Shown here: piece by piece, positions 44,103 to 53,349 of the stretch
Layout: every line of letters begins with the position of its first letter
Numbering within the stretch: the first letter of the stretch is position 1
Assembly (NCBI RefSeq): GCF_030412965.1
Contig: NZ_JAUHJQ010000003.1
Coordinates: 150,395-214,394 of the forward strand
DNA length: 64,000 nucleotides
Origin: Nocardioides oceani
GTDB lineage: Bacteria > Actinomycetota > Actinomycetes > Propionibacteriales > Nocardioidaceae
Direction of reading: 5' to 3'
Program-made: the position numbers and the translations under genes
The notes under the pieces: model-generated
Databases searched by the model: none
Told to the model about the DNA's origin: nothing
The model's input: the letters and a program-made list of their open reading frames with translations, nothing else

Positions 44103-44897
44103 ATGACCGTGACGTGCACCGTCGAGGACGGCATCGCCCAGGTGCGGCTGGCCCGACCGGACAAGCTCAACGCGCTGACGCTGCCCATCCTGGCCGAGCT
44201 GGCGGCGACCGCGCACCGCCTGCGGCGGGACCGGTCGGTCCGCGCGGTGGTGCTCGCCGGGGAGGGCGACGCGTTCTGCGCGGGCCTGGACTTCGCGACC
44301 GTGCTGCGCCGGCCGGCCGCCATCGTGCCGGCGTTCCTGCCGGTGCCGTGGCGGGGGACGAACACCTTCCAGGAGGCGTGCTGGGCGTGGCGTCGCCTGC
44401 CGGTGCCGGTCGTCGCCGCCGTGCACGGGCACTGCCTCGGCGGTGGCCTGCAGATCGCGCTCGCGGCCGACTTCCGGGTGGCCGCGCCGGACTCGCGCTG
44501 GGCGGTCCTCGAGGGCAAGTGGGGGATCATCCCGGACATGACCGGCATCCGGTCGCTGACCGAGCTGGTCGGACCGGACACCGCCAAGCTGCTGACGATG
44601 ACCGCCGAGGTCGTCAGCGGCAAGGAGGCGCACGACCTCGGGCTGGTCACCGAGCTGGCGCCCGAGCCCGTGGAGGCGGCCACCGCGCTGGCCCGCAGGC
44701 TGGCCACGCGCTCGCCGGACCAGCTGGCCGCGGCGAAGCGGCTCATCGAGGGCGCGACGACGCGGAGCGCGCGGCGTACCTTCGCGCTCGAGCGGCTCGA
44801 GCAGGCCCAGCTGCTGTTCCTCCGCAACACCGCGGCGGCCCGCGCGGCGGCGTTCAAGGGCGTCAGCGCGACCTTCGGCCCGCGCGTCCGGCCCTGA
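44103..44897 (+). CDS. Enoyl-CoA hydratase/isomerase (crotonase) family protein
   Basis: 264 residues. Oxyanion-hole segments AVVLAGEGDAFCAGLDFA (about 55-70) and AVHGHCLGGGLQIALAADFRVA, then the catalytic region LEGKWGIIPDMTG, in which the acidic residue arrangement (Glu then Asp) differs from classical crotonase and fits the broader isomerase/dehydratase group. Acts on an unsaturated acyl-CoA. No partner gene tells the pathway. Followed after 32 bp by an unrelated membrane protein. Confidence 0.88.
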   Translation: MTVTCTVEDGIAQVRLARPDKLNALTLPILAELAATAHRLRRDRSVRAVVLAGEGDAFCAGLDFATVLRRPAAIVPAFLPVPWRGTNTFQEACWAWRRLPVPVVAAVHGHCLGGGLQIALAADFRVAAPDSRWAVLEGKWGIIPDMTGIRSLTELVGPDTAKLLTMTAEVVSGKEAHDLGLVTELAPEPVEAATALARRLATRSPDQLAAAKRLIEGATTRSARRTFALERLEQAQLLFLRNTAAARAAAFKGVSATFGPRVRP

Positions 44898-44929
44898 GGC
44901 GCCGCCGCCGGACCCTAGGCTCGACCTCC

Positions 44930-46564
44930 GTGAGGGGCGGGGGGTCCGGGCCGAGGTTCCGGCGCACGATCGCCCTGGTCGCGGTCGCCCTGCTCACCTG
45001 GGCGCTCGGCCCGTGGGTGCTCGTCCTCGCCCTCGGCGCCCTCGCGGTGCCGCGCGTACGCCGCTGGCTGCGGCCGACCTGGCGGGTGCTGGCCGGCTGG
45101 GCGGCCGCCGTGGCGGTGCTGGTCGGCCTGGTCGTGGTGCTCCCCGACGGCCGGCTTCCGGTCCCGCCGGGCGTGGGCGCGCTGGTGACGCCGGGCTACA
45201 CCGGGCGGCCCTTCACGCCGCAGCCGTGGGAGCTCGAGGTGCCGCAGAACCCCTTCCTCGCCCCGAACGGCCTCAGCTCGATGCACCACGACGCCTGGGC
45301 GACCGACGCGACCGTCCACCCCGGCCCGCTCGGTGAGTCCCCCCGGGTGCGCACCGCGTGGTACGGCCTCGAGGAGTGCGCCACCCTCGCCTTCGACCGC
45401 CACGAACGGCTCGTCGCGCTCTGCGGGGACCTGGCGGGCCCGCGGATGCACGTCATCGACCCCGAGACGCTGCGGCCGCTGGTCACCAAGGACCTGCCGG
45501 ACCGGCCCGACGTCGAGGGCAAGCAGCCGTGGGAGAACCTCTGCGCGGGCGCCTACTTCTACCTCGACGCCGAGGACCGGGCGGTCGTCGCCACCACCGA
45601 CCGCCGCGTGCTCGTCGTCGGCACCTCCGACGCCGACGGCGACCCCGACCTGACCACCGAGGCGACCTACGACCTGTCCGGGCGGCTGCCGGCCGACGAC
45701 TGCCTGATCGCGGTGCTGCCGGACTGGCAGGGCCGGATCTGGTACGTCAGCCAGGACGGCCGGGTCGGGTTCGTCGAGCCCGGCAGTGGCGACGTGACCG
45801 TGCTCGAGCTCGACGAGGAGGTCGCGAACTCCTTCGCCACCGACGTCGACGGAGCGGTGTACGTCGTCACCACCCACGCGCTCTACCGGCTCGAGGTGTC
45901 GCCGGCGGGCGTCCCCCGGGTGCGGTGGCGCACGCCGTACGACCGGGGCTCGCGGCTCAAGGACGGCCAGGTCTCCCAGGGCAGCGGCACCACCCCGACG
46001 ATCCTGCCGGGCGGGCTCGTCGCCATCACCGACAACGCGAGCCCGCGGATGCACGTGCAGCTGTACGGCACCCGGCGCGGCGAGCTGGTGTGCCAGGAGG
46101 CGGTCTTCGCCGACGACGCCAGCGCGACCGACAACTCGCTGGTCTCGGTCGGCACCGGCGTGGTGGTGGAGAACAACGCCGGCTACTCCGGACCGTGGCG
46201 CACCGTCCTCGGGCGCACCACGCCGGGCGGCTTCGCGCGGGTGGACCTGGTGACCGGCGAGGACGGCGAGCGCACCTGCGAGACCGTCTGGACCTCCGAC
46301 GTCGCCGCGCCGACGTCGGTGGCGAAGCTGTCGCTGGCCACCGGCCTGCTCTACGCCTACGAGAAGCGGAGCAGCCCCTGGGGCGCCGCCGCCTGGTACC
46401 TCGTCGCGATCGACGTCCGCACCGGCCGCACCGCCTACCGCGTCCGCACCGGCCTCGGCAGCCTGCTCAACAACCACTACTCCGCCGTCACGCTCGCCCC
46501 CGACGGCTCCGCGTACGTCGCCACGATGGCCGGCATGGTCCGCGTCCGCGACCGCGAGGACTAG
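44930..46564 (+). CDS. Membrane-anchored beta-propeller-like protein
   Basis: 544 residues from the GTG at 44930. Two hydrophobic segments (about 10-35 and 48-68) are followed by a long exported domain made of repeated short blades (DRRVLVVGTSD, GRIWYVSQDGRVGF, GAVYVVTTHALYRL, GLLYAYEK, GSAYVATMAGMVRV), the pattern of PQQ-like or SMP-30-like propellers, with several cysteines. No catalytic motif identified. It ends with a TAG that overlaps the stop of the facing gene (CTAG shared by both strands). Confidence 0.8.
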   Translation: MRGGGSGPRFRRTIALVAVALLTWALGPWVLVLALGALAVPRVRRWLRPTWRVLAGWAAAVAVLVGLVVVLPDGRLPVPPGVGALVTPGYTGRPFTPQPWELEVPQNPFLAPNGLSSMHHDAWATDATVHPGPLGESPRVRTAWYGLEECATLAFDRHERLVALCGDLAGPRMHVIDPETLRPLVTKDLPDRPDVEGKQPWENLCAGAYFYLDAEDRAVVATTDRRVLVVGTSDADGDPDLTTEATYDLSGRLPADDCLIAVLPDWQGRIWYVSQDGRVGFVEPGSGDVTVLELDEEVANSFATDVDGAVYVVTTHALYRLEVSPAGVPRVRWRTPYDRGSRLKDGQVSQGSGTTPTILPGGLVAITDNASPRMHVQLYGTRRGELVCQEAVFADDASATDNSLVSVGTGVVVENNAGYSGPWRTVLGRTTPGGFARVDLVTGEDGERTCETVWTSDVAAPTSVAKLSLATGLLYAYEKRSSPWGAAAWYLVAIDVRTGRTAYRVRTGLGSLLNNHYSAVTLAPDGSAYVATMAGMVRVRDRED

Positions 46565-47214
46565 TCGCGCGGCTGCTCGTCGCGCCGGCGGCGGCGGTTC
46601 ACCTCGCCGCGCGCCACGGCGAACGCCACCGCCAGCGGCAGGACGTAGCCGAGCACGTCGACGACGCGGTCCACCCACGCGGGCCGGTCGGGCAGGTCGG
46701 GCCACGGGATGCTCGGCAGGTCCGGCCACGGGATCGACGGGAGGTCGGGCCACGGGATCGACGGCAGGTCGGGCGCAGGGACGGCCGGCAGGTCGGGCAG
46801 CAGCGGGTCGAGCAGCCGCCAGAGCAGGCCGAGCAGCAACGGGCCGAGGACGACCGCGGCCGCGATGCCGGTCTGCCACGCGGCGTACCGGTTCGGGTGC
46901 GCGAGCAGGCGCGCCTCGTGCTTGGCGGCGGGTGAGCCCTCCTCGGGCACGAGGTCGATGCCGCCGGCCCCGGTGAGCGCGCCGAGGTGGTCGGCGTGCA
47001 CGCTCGCCCGGCGGGGCGAGCCGAGCGCGCTGAACCTCACCTTGACCGCGCCGAGCCCGGGCCGGTCCTCGTCGTGGAGCTCGACGGAGTCCTCGGCCGA
47101 GCGCTTCTCGGCGACCGGCTCGCCGTCGACGTACCACCGCAGTCGGCGGCGCACCGACCCCTCGGCCTCCACCCGGTGGTGGCGGCCGTCGACGGTGCGC
47201 TCCCAGACCTGCAT
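46561..47214 (-). CDS. Membrane protein with PDLPSIPW tandem repeats
   Basis: 217 residues. An N-terminal beta-rich soluble domain (residues about 1-95, WERTVDGRHHRVEAEG...RRLRWYVDGEPV) is followed by a membrane segment (about 110-133) and then a Pro-rich loop with an eight-residue repeat PDLPSIPW in three near-perfect copies flanked by degenerate ones. A second membrane helix (about 185-205) and a basic tail end the protein. The repeats place a rigid spacer between the two helices. Function unknown. Confidence 0.8.
   Translation of the reverse strand: MQVWERTVDGRHHRVEAEGSVRRRLRWYVDGEPVAEKRSAEDSVELHDEDRPGLGAVKVRFSALGSPRRASVHADHLGALTGAGGIDLVPEEGSPAAKHEARLLAHPNRYAAWQTGIAAAVVLGPLLLGLLWRLLDPLLPDLPAVPAPDLPSIPWPDLPSIPWPDLPSIPWPDLPDRPAWVDRVVDVLGYVLPLAVAFAVARGEVNRRRRRDEQPRD
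46691..46810. repeat. 24-bp in-frame tandem repeat
   Basis: Five consecutive 24-bp units (starting 46691, 46715, 46739, 46763, 46787) of the GGCAGGTCGGGCCACGGGAT type, the last two degenerate, encode the PDLPSIPW repeat on the minus strand. Likely to vary in copy number between strains. Confidence 0.85.
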
Positions 47215-47281
47215 GCCCCGACGCTAGGCGCCGCCCACCGCCGGCACATCCGACGGGGGTCGGCCGCGGCGAGACCTTGGT

Positions 47282-48214
47282 CTAGGGGTAGGCGACCCCG
47301 GTCACGTCCTCGCTGATCTCCCACAGGCGCCGCTGCGCGACCTCGTCGTGGGAGAGCCGGTTGCTGCTCACGACCCGCGGCGGGCCGGACATCTCCTGGA
47401 GGCCGCCGGGGCCGCAGTACGTCGCGCCGGGCAGGTCGGCCGTCGCCGCCATCAGCGTCGGCTCGGCGCCCGCGGCGGCGGACTGCGAGACGGCGCGGAT
47501 CGCGGCGTCGAGGATCGTGGCGATGCCGCCCGAGGACCGGCCGTACTGCCCGTTCGCCGCCAGGTGCGTGCCGGCGAAGCCGGGGTGCGCGGCGAGCGCC
47601 TTCACCGGCAGCTCGGCGCGCCGCAGCCGGCGGTCGAGCTCGTAGGTGAAGAGCAGGTTCGCCAGCTTGGTCTGCCCGTAGGTGGGCCAGCGGGCGTAGC
47701 GGCCCTGCTGGACCCGCGGGTCGCCGAGCGGCGCGCTGCGGGCGAACCGGTGGAACTGCGAGCTCACCGCCACCACCCGGCCGTCCTCGCTCGCGACCAG
47801 CTGCGGCAGCAGCAGGCCGGTCAGCAGGAACGGCCCGAAGTGGTTGGTGGCCAGCTGCATCTCCAGGCCGTCGGCGGTGCGGGAGTACGGCGTGCCCATC
47901 ACCCCGGCGTTGTTGACCAGCAGGTCGATCGGGCCGAGCCCGGCGGCCTCGGCCGCGCCACGGCGCACCGAGCCGAGGTCGGCCAGGTCGACGACGAGCT
48001 TCTCCAGCTGCGCGTGTGGGACCTCCTCGCGGATGGTCTGCTCGGTGGCGTCGAGCTTGGCGGCGGTCCGCCCGGCGAGCACCACGCGCGCACCGCGGCG
48101 GGCCAGCTCGAGGGCGGTGTGGTGGCCCAGCCCGCCGACGCTGGTGCCGGTGACGAGCGCGGTGCGGCCGGCCTGGTCCGGGATGTCGGCCAGGGTCCAG
48201 GCGTCGGCGCTCAC
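47282..48214 (-). CDS. Short-chain dehydrogenase/reductase
   Basis: 310 residues from the GTG overlapping the stop of the upstream gene. Cofactor motif TGTSVGGLGHHTA (the TGxxxGxG loop), NNAGVMG, catalytic Ser in VSSQFH and YGQTK (Tyr/Lys pair), then HPGFAGTHL. This is the WW-domain-oxidoreductase/retinol-dehydrogenase-like SDR group common in actinomycetes. Substrate unknown. Forms a two-gene unit with the TIGR03083 protein. Confidence 0.93.
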   Translation of the reverse strand: MSADAWTLADIPDQAGRTALVTGTSVGGLGHHTALELARRGARVVLAGRTAAKLDATEQTIREEVPHAQLEKLVVDLADLGSVRRGAAEAAGLGPIDLLVNNAGVMGTPYSRTADGLEMQLATNHFGPFLLTGLLLPQLVASEDGRVVAVSSQFHRFARSAPLGDPRVQQGRYARWPTYGQTKLANLLFTYELDRRLRRAELPVKALAAHPGFAGTHLAANGQYGRSSGGIATILDAAIRAVSQSAAAGAEPTLMAATADLPGATYCGPGGLQEMSGPPRVVSSNRLSHDEVAQRRLWEISEDVTGVAYP

Positions 48215-49026
48215 GGGGTCGTCGCCATCTGCGCGAGGACCTGCCGGCCGAGCTCCTGGTCGCCCTCGACCGTGGCGGCCTTCGCCGCCTCGGGCCGGCG
48301 CCCGCCGGCGAGGACGACGAAGGTCTCGCGGTCCATCCGCAGCGTCACCGTCGGGTCGGCGGGGAGCGCGTCGAGCAGCTGCCCGCGGCCCTGGTCGTTG
48401 ACGGCGAAGGCGCGCGGCACGCTCCCGTCGACCTCCAGCAGCAGGGTGGTGCCGGCGGGCGCGCCGACCCGCTTGGCCAGCACGAAGCCCATGCTCTCGG
48501 CGAGGTAGTCGGCCGTGTGCTGAGCCGCCGGGCTGTCGAGGCCGCCGGGCCGGCCGACCGCGCGGCGTACGTCCTGCTCGTGCATCCACACGTCCAGCGG
48601 CCGGTTGCGCAGCAGCGTCTCCCAGCTCCACGGGACGCCGCCGAGGACCCGCTCCGGCTTGGCGGAGGCGTCGGTCGGCGGGTCGGCGAGGAGGGCGGTG
48701 TGCCGGGCGGTGGCCGCCTCGCGCAGCTCCATGATCAGCTCGTCGGCGGTGGCGGTACGCCGGTTGGCCGGGCCGATCTCGGTGTAGAGGCCCATCATCG
48801 ACGTGACGTGCGCCGGCTCGCCGACCTCGGCGTGCTCCTCGACGCCGGTGGCGAGCACCTTCTCCAGGTGGGCGACGTGCGCCACGACCGCGCGGACGTC
48901 CCATCCGGCGAGGTCGGTCGGCCGCGACCAGTCCTCCTCGGGCAGCTTCTCCAGCAGGCCGGTGAAGTCGTCGACCGCCCGCCACCAGACCTCGACGTAC
49001 CCCGCCAGCCGTTCCTGATCGCTCAC
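48211..49026 (-). CDS. TIGR03083/maleylpyruvate-isomerase-type DinB-fold protein
   Basis: 271 residues. Four-helix DinB-like N-terminal domain with metal-site histidines in VVAHVAHLEKVL and WMHEQDVRRAVG, plus the WSRPTDLAGWDVRAVVAH start, typical of mycothiol-dependent isomerase relatives. The C-terminal 90 residues form the SCP2-like domain seen in many of them. Probably a thiol-dependent enzyme whose substrate is unknown. Its 3' end overlaps the SDR start, so the two act together. Confidence 0.88.
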   Translation of the reverse strand: MSDQERLAGYVEVWWRAVDDFTGLLEKLPEEDWSRPTDLAGWDVRAVVAHVAHLEKVLATGVEEHAEVGEPAHVTSMMGLYTEIGPANRRTATADELIMELREAATARHTALLADPPTDASAKPERVLGGVPWSWETLLRNRPLDVWMHEQDVRRAVGRPGGLDSPAAQHTADYLAESMGFVLAKRVGAPAGTTLLLEVDGSVPRAFAVNDQGRGQLLDALPADPTVTLRMDRETFVVLAGGRRPEAAKAATVEGDQELGRQVLAQMATTP

Positions 49027-49047
49027 GCGTCGGAGCCTACTGACCCC

Positions 49048-50817
49048 TCATCCCGGCTGCTCCTCCCCGAACCGCACCGCGAGCACCGCGACGTCGTCGG
49101 AGGCGCCAGAGGCCCCGAGGTCGAGCAGCACGTGGTCGAGGAAGTCGGCGACGGGCTCGGCGACGTGCCGGGCCGCGGCGGCGGCGAGGCGGTCGAGGCC
49201 GAGGAGGAGGTCCTCGCCGCGGCGCTCGACCAGCCCGTCGGTGTACAGCAGCAGGGTCGATCCGGGCGCGACGTGGGTGCGGTGGTCGCCGCGCGGCACG
49301 CCGGGGGAGACGCCGAGCATGAGGTCGGGGGTGCCCTGCAGCCAGCGGGTCGTGCCGTCGGCCTCGACGAGCAGCGGCGGCGGGTGGCCGGCGTTGGTCC
49401 ACCGCACCACGCGGTCTCCGGCGGCGTCCTGCTCGAGCCGGGCGTAGACGAGGGAGGCCATCGCGTCCACGTCGAGGTCGCGGACCGCGCGGTCGAGCCG
49501 GGCCACGTTGAGCGACGGCGCGTCGTCGACGGCCCACGCGATCGCGCGGAGCATCGTGCGCAGCTGCCCCATGACGGCGGCCGCGGCGATGTCGTGGCCG
49601 ACGACGTCGCCGATCATGAGCGCGGTGACCCCGTCGGGCATGACGACCGCGTCGTACCAGTCGCCGCCCACCTGGTGTCGCTTGGCCGACGGGCGGTAGC
49701 GCGCCGCCAGCTGCAGGTCGTCGGGCTGGGGCAGCCGCGGCAGCATCGCGCTCTGCAGCGTCACCAGCGCCTCGTTGCGCTCCTGGTGGAGCCGGCCGCG
49801 GACGACGGCTTGGGCTGCGTACGCCGCCATCGCCCGGTACGTCGCCAGGTCGCCGTCGCTGAAGCCGCGCCGCTCGGCCCACACCAGCACCAGCGTGCCG
49901 ATCTGCCGCTTGCGCACGGCCAGGGGCAGGAACATCCGCGCCTCGCCGACCTGCGCCTCGGTCGCGAGGGCCGGCCACCGCTCGTTCTGCTCGGCGACCG
50001 ACCCGAACCACAGCGGCGCACCGCCCAGCAGGGCCAGCCCGACCGGGTTCGTCGCGTCGGCCGGGAGCGCGGCGTGGCGGGTGGCGGACTCCCAGGGCGA
50101 CCCGGTCGGGACCGGCTCGACGTAGCGCAGCACCTCCGGCGCCGCGTCCGGGCCCTCCGGGCCGAGGTCGGCGGTGACCGCCGCCCGGTCGTGGTGCAGC
50201 CACAGCCCGGCGCGCAGGCAGTCGACCTGCCCGAGGGAGACCTGCTCGACGGCCGCGGCGACCTCGCCGAGGGTCTGCGTGGTCGAGAGCTGCTCGCTGA
50301 GCGCCAGCAGGATGCGGCTGCGGCGGGCGAGCTCCTCGGCGTCGCGCTGGCCGGCGACGGCCTCCTCGCGCAGCCGGCGCTGGGCGATCTCGGTGGAGCA
50401 GGCGGCGGCGAGGTCGGCGAGGCTGTCGAGCTCGTCCTGGCGCCAGAAGTGCGGCTTGTCGTCGATCGCGCACAACGAGCCGACGACGGCGCCGGTGTGG
50501 TCGGTGATCGGCCACCCGGCGTACGCCACCACCCCGAGGTCCGGGATCGCGAGGTTGTCGCGCAGCCGGTCGTCGAGCCGGGCGTCGGCGACGACCAGCG
50601 GGGCGCGGTCGGCGACGACGTACTGGCAGAAGGAGTGGGACAGCGGCGTCTCGCGCGTCGACTGGTACGGCGCCGGGAGCCCCACCGCGCCGGGGAACAC
50701 CTGCCGGTCGGCCTCGACCAGGGAGACCAGCGCGACCGGCACGTTGAGGGCGCGGCGCACCATCCGGGCGTAGCGGTCGAAGGACGTGTCGACCTCCAGC
50801 GAGCTCGTCGCGGTCAT
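49048..50817 (-). CDS. GAF-domain PP2C (SpoIIE-type) phosphatase
   Basis: 589 residues. Two GAF sensor domains (about 10-160 and 185-345; the first with LSHSFCQYVV and VGSLCAIDDKP) precede a PPM/SpoIIE phosphatase domain with its motifs VGGDWYDAVVMPDG, MIGDVVGHD, TNAGHPPPLL, YTDGLVERRGE and SDDVAVLAVRF. Likely dephosphorylates an anti-sigma-factor antagonist in an actinobacterial partner-switching stress pathway. No antagonist or anti-sigma gene lies next to it. Start at the ATG 50817; it is divergent from the thioredoxin/NHL gene. Confidence 0.93.
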   Translation of the reverse strand: MTATSSLEVDTSFDRYARMVRRALNVPVALVSLVEADRQVFPGAVGLPAPYQSTRETPLSHSFCQYVVADRAPLVVADARLDDRLRDNLAIPDLGVVAYAGWPITDHTGAVVGSLCAIDDKPHFWRQDELDSLADLAAACSTEIAQRRLREEAVAGQRDAEELARRSRILLALSEQLSTTQTLGEVAAAVEQVSLGQVDCLRAGLWLHHDRAAVTADLGPEGPDAAPEVLRYVEPVPTGSPWESATRHAALPADATNPVGLALLGGAPLWFGSVAEQNERWPALATEAQVGEARMFLPLAVRKRQIGTLVLVWAERRGFSDGDLATYRAMAAYAAQAVVRGRLHQERNEALVTLQSAMLPRLPQPDDLQLAARYRPSAKRHQVGGDWYDAVVMPDGVTALMIGDVVGHDIAAAAVMGQLRTMLRAIAWAVDDAPSLNVARLDRAVRDLDVDAMASLVYARLEQDAAGDRVVRWTNAGHPPPLLVEADGTTRWLQGTPDLMLGVSPGVPRGDHRTHVAPGSTLLLYTDGLVERRGEDLLLGLDRLAAAAARHVAEPVADFLDHVLLDLGASGASDDVAVLAVRFGEEQPG

Positions 50818-50880
50818 GCATCCCCTCCCCGGCGAACCCGACGCCGATGAGACTACCGACCGTGCGTGAGGATGGTCCCC

Positions 50881-52644
50881 ATGCGCGTGCGTGCTCCCGA
50901 GCTGGTCGGTCGCGGCTGGCTCAACACCGACGGGCCGCTGCGGCTGGCCGACCTGCGCGGCCGGTTCGTGCTGCTCGACTTCTGGACCTTCTGCTGCCTC
51001 AACTGCCTGCACGTCCTCGACGAGCTGAAGCCGGTGGAGGAGAAGCACGCCGAGGAGCTGGTGGTCATCGGCGTGCACTCGCCGAAGTTCGTCCACGAGG
51101 CCGACCCCGACGCCCTGCGCGCGGCCGTCGAGCGCTACTCGGTCACCCACCCCGTCCTCGACGACCCCGAGCTGGTCACCTGGCAGGCCTACACCGCACG
51201 GGCCTGGCCGACCCTGGTGCTCGTCGACCCCGAGGGGTACGTCGTCGGGCAGTACGCCGGTGAGGGCCACGCACACGCCATCGACGCGCTGCTGACGCAG
51301 CTGGTCGAGGAGCACCGGGCGAAGGGCACGCTGCAGCCGGGAGACTCGCCGTACGTCCCTCCCGTCATCGAGCCCACCGACCTCCGCTTCCCGGCCTCGG
51401 CGGTGCCCCTGCCCCCTGCGCACGGGGGGCGCGTGCTGGTCGCCGACGCCGGCCACGACGAGGTCGTCGAGCTGGACGCCGACGGGACGGTGGTGCGCCG
51501 GTTCGGCGGCTTCCGCGAGCCCAACGGGCTCTGCCTGCTGCCGGCCGACGTCGCCGCCGAGGTGGGGTACGACGCCGTGGTGGCCGACACCGTCGGGCAC
51601 CGGCTGCACGGGCTGGCGCTCGCGGACGGCTCGACCCGGGTGCTCGCCGGCGACGGTCAGCAGTGGATGGCCGGGGACGGCACCGACCGGCTCTCCAGCC
51701 CCTGGGACGTCGCCTGGTGGCGCGACCGGGTCTGGGTCGCGATGGCCGGGATCCACCAGCTGTGGACCCTCGACCCGCGCACCGGCTCGGTCGAGGTCGC
51801 GGCCGGCACCGGCAACGAGGGGCTGCTCGACGGGCCGCTCGGCGAGGCGTGGTTCGCCCAGACCTCCCGGCTCGCGCCCGCCGGGGACCGGCTCTGGATC
51901 GCCGACAGCGAGACCTCCTCGGTCCGCTGGCTCGAGCAGCGCCCCGACGGCACGCTCGAGGTCCGCACCGCGGTCGGCACCGGCCTCTTCGACTTCGGCT
52001 TCCGCGACGGCCCCGCCGACCAGGCCCTCCTCCAGCACCCGCTCGGGGTGACCGTGCTGCCCGACGGCTCGGTCGCGGTCTGCGACACCTACAACGGCGC
52101 CGTCCGCCGCCTCGACCCCGCCGCGGGCGAGGTCACCACCCTGGCCGGCGGCCTCGTCGAGCCCAGCGCGGCGTACGTCGACGGGTCCGACCTGGTCGTG
52201 GTGGAGTCCGGCGCGCACCGGCTGACCCGCGTGCCGCTCGGGTCGGCCGGCACCCGCACCGACGGCTTCGCGCACACCACCCAGCGGCCGGTCACCGAGG
52301 TCGCCGCGACCCTCGAGCTGGTCGTGTCCTTCACCCCGCCGCCCGGTCAGAAGGTCGACGACCGGTTCGGCCCGCCGTCCCAGCTGCTCGTCGAGGCGAC
52401 CCCGCCGCAGCTGGTCCGCGAGGGTGGCGGCCGCGGCACCGACCTGACCCGCACGATCGTGCTCGACCCGCACGTCGGCGACGGCGTGCTCCACGTCGCC
52501 GCGCGGGCCGCGTCGTGCGACGCCGACGGCGGCGAGGGCGCCGCCTGCCACATGCACCAGCAGGACTGGGGCGTCCCGGTGCGGGTCGTCGCGGGCGCCG
52601 ACGGCCGGCTCGTGCTGCCGCTGGGCGGGGTCGCGGCCGGCTAG
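50881..52644 (+). CDS. Thioredoxin-like/NHL-repeat protein (NHLRC2 type)
   Basis: 587 residues from the ATG at 50881, with GAGGA nine bases upstream. An N-terminal TlpA-like thioredoxin fold (LRGRFVLLDFWTFCCLNCLHVL, about 30-50) is followed by an NHL beta-propeller (blades such as RVLVADAGHDEVVELDADG, DAVVADTVGHRLHGL, DRLWIADSETSSVRW, GSVAVCDTYNGAVRRLD) and a C-terminal beta domain. This matches bacterial NHLRC2 proteins. No signal peptide, so cytoplasmic. Function in bacteria is not established; redox activity is inferred from the Cys-containing motif. Confidence 0.9.
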   Translation: MRVRAPELVGRGWLNTDGPLRLADLRGRFVLLDFWTFCCLNCLHVLDELKPVEEKHAEELVVIGVHSPKFVHEADPDALRAAVERYSVTHPVLDDPELVTWQAYTARAWPTLVLVDPEGYVVGQYAGEGHAHAIDALLTQLVEEHRAKGTLQPGDSPYVPPVIEPTDLRFPASAVPLPPAHGGRVLVADAGHDEVVELDADGTVVRRFGGFREPNGLCLLPADVAAEVGYDAVVADTVGHRLHGLALADGSTRVLAGDGQQWMAGDGTDRLSSPWDVAWWRDRVWVAMAGIHQLWTLDPRTGSVEVAAGTGNEGLLDGPLGEAWFAQTSRLAPAGDRLWIADSETSSVRWLEQRPDGTLEVRTAVGTGLFDFGFRDGPADQALLQHPLGVTVLPDGSVAVCDTYNGAVRRLDPAAGEVTTLAGGLVEPSAAYVDGSDLVVVESGAHRLTRVPLGSAGTRTDGFAHTTQRPVTEVAATLELVVSFTPPPGQKVDDRFGPPSQLLVEATPPQLVREGGGRGTDLTRTIVLDPHVGDGVLHVAARAASCDADGGEGAACHMHQQDWGVPVRVVAGADGRLVLPLGGVAAG

Positions 52645-52651
52645 GGGCCGG

Positions 52652-53257
52652 CTAGTCCCCGAGCGCCAGGCGGACGGCGATCGCCAGCATGGTCAGCCCG
52701 ATCAGCACGTCGAGCACCTGCCAGGCCCGCGCGCTGGCCAGGAACCGCGCCAGCAGCCGGGCGCCGTACCCCAGCCCGGAGAACCACGCCACGCTCGCCA
52801 GGCACGCCCCGGCGGCGAACCACCACCGACCGCCGGACCCGTGCGTCGCCGCGACCGAGCCGAGCAGCAGCACGGTGTCGAGGTAGACGTGCGGGTTGAG
52901 CCAGGTGAGCGCCAGCGCCCGCAGCGCGGCCGACCGGCGCGAGAGCCGGGCGCCCCCGGTGGCCGCCAGCGCGTCGGGCCGGCGCGCGCGGAGCAGTGAG
53001 GAGACGCCGTACCAGGTCAGGAAGGCGACGCCGAGCCAGCGCACCACGTCGATCGCCCGCGGCGCCTGCTCGACGACGGTGCCGATGCCCGCCACGCCGG
53101 CGAGGATGAGCACCAGGTCCGAGACCGCGCAGATCGCGACCACCAGGCCGACGTGGTCGCGGGCGAGGCCCTGGCGCAGGACGTAGGCGTTCTGGGCGCC
53201 GATCGCGACGATGAGGGCGAGGCCGGTCGCGGTGCCGGTGAGGACGTGCTCGATCAC
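52652..53257 (-). CDS. argO: LysE/ArgO-family amino acid exporter
   Basis: 201 residues, six hydrophobic segments. N-terminal GTATGLALIVAIGAQNAYVLRQGL is the LysE/ArgO signature, and ALTWLNPHVYLDTVLLLGS is the second conserved region. Exports basic amino acids such as arginine or lysine. It is divergent from the ArgP-like regulator (92 bp between starts), the classic arrangement, so induction by excess basic amino acid is expected. Confidence 0.93.
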   Translation of the reverse strand: MIEHVLTGTATGLALIVAIGAQNAYVLRQGLARDHVGLVVAICAVSDLVLILAGVAGIGTVVEQAPRAIDVVRWLGVAFLTWYGVSSLLRARRPDALAATGGARLSRRSAALRALALTWLNPHVYLDTVLLLGSVAATHGSGGRWWFAAGACLASVAWFSGLGYGARLLARFLASARAWQVLDVLIGLTMLAIAVRLALGD

Positions 53258-53349
53258 GCCGCGACGCTAGGTGCCCCAGGCCCGTCACGCCAGCGAAGGA
53301 TTCTCACGAACCTGTAGCGCCGCTTAAGACCGCGCCTAGGGTGGCCGGC

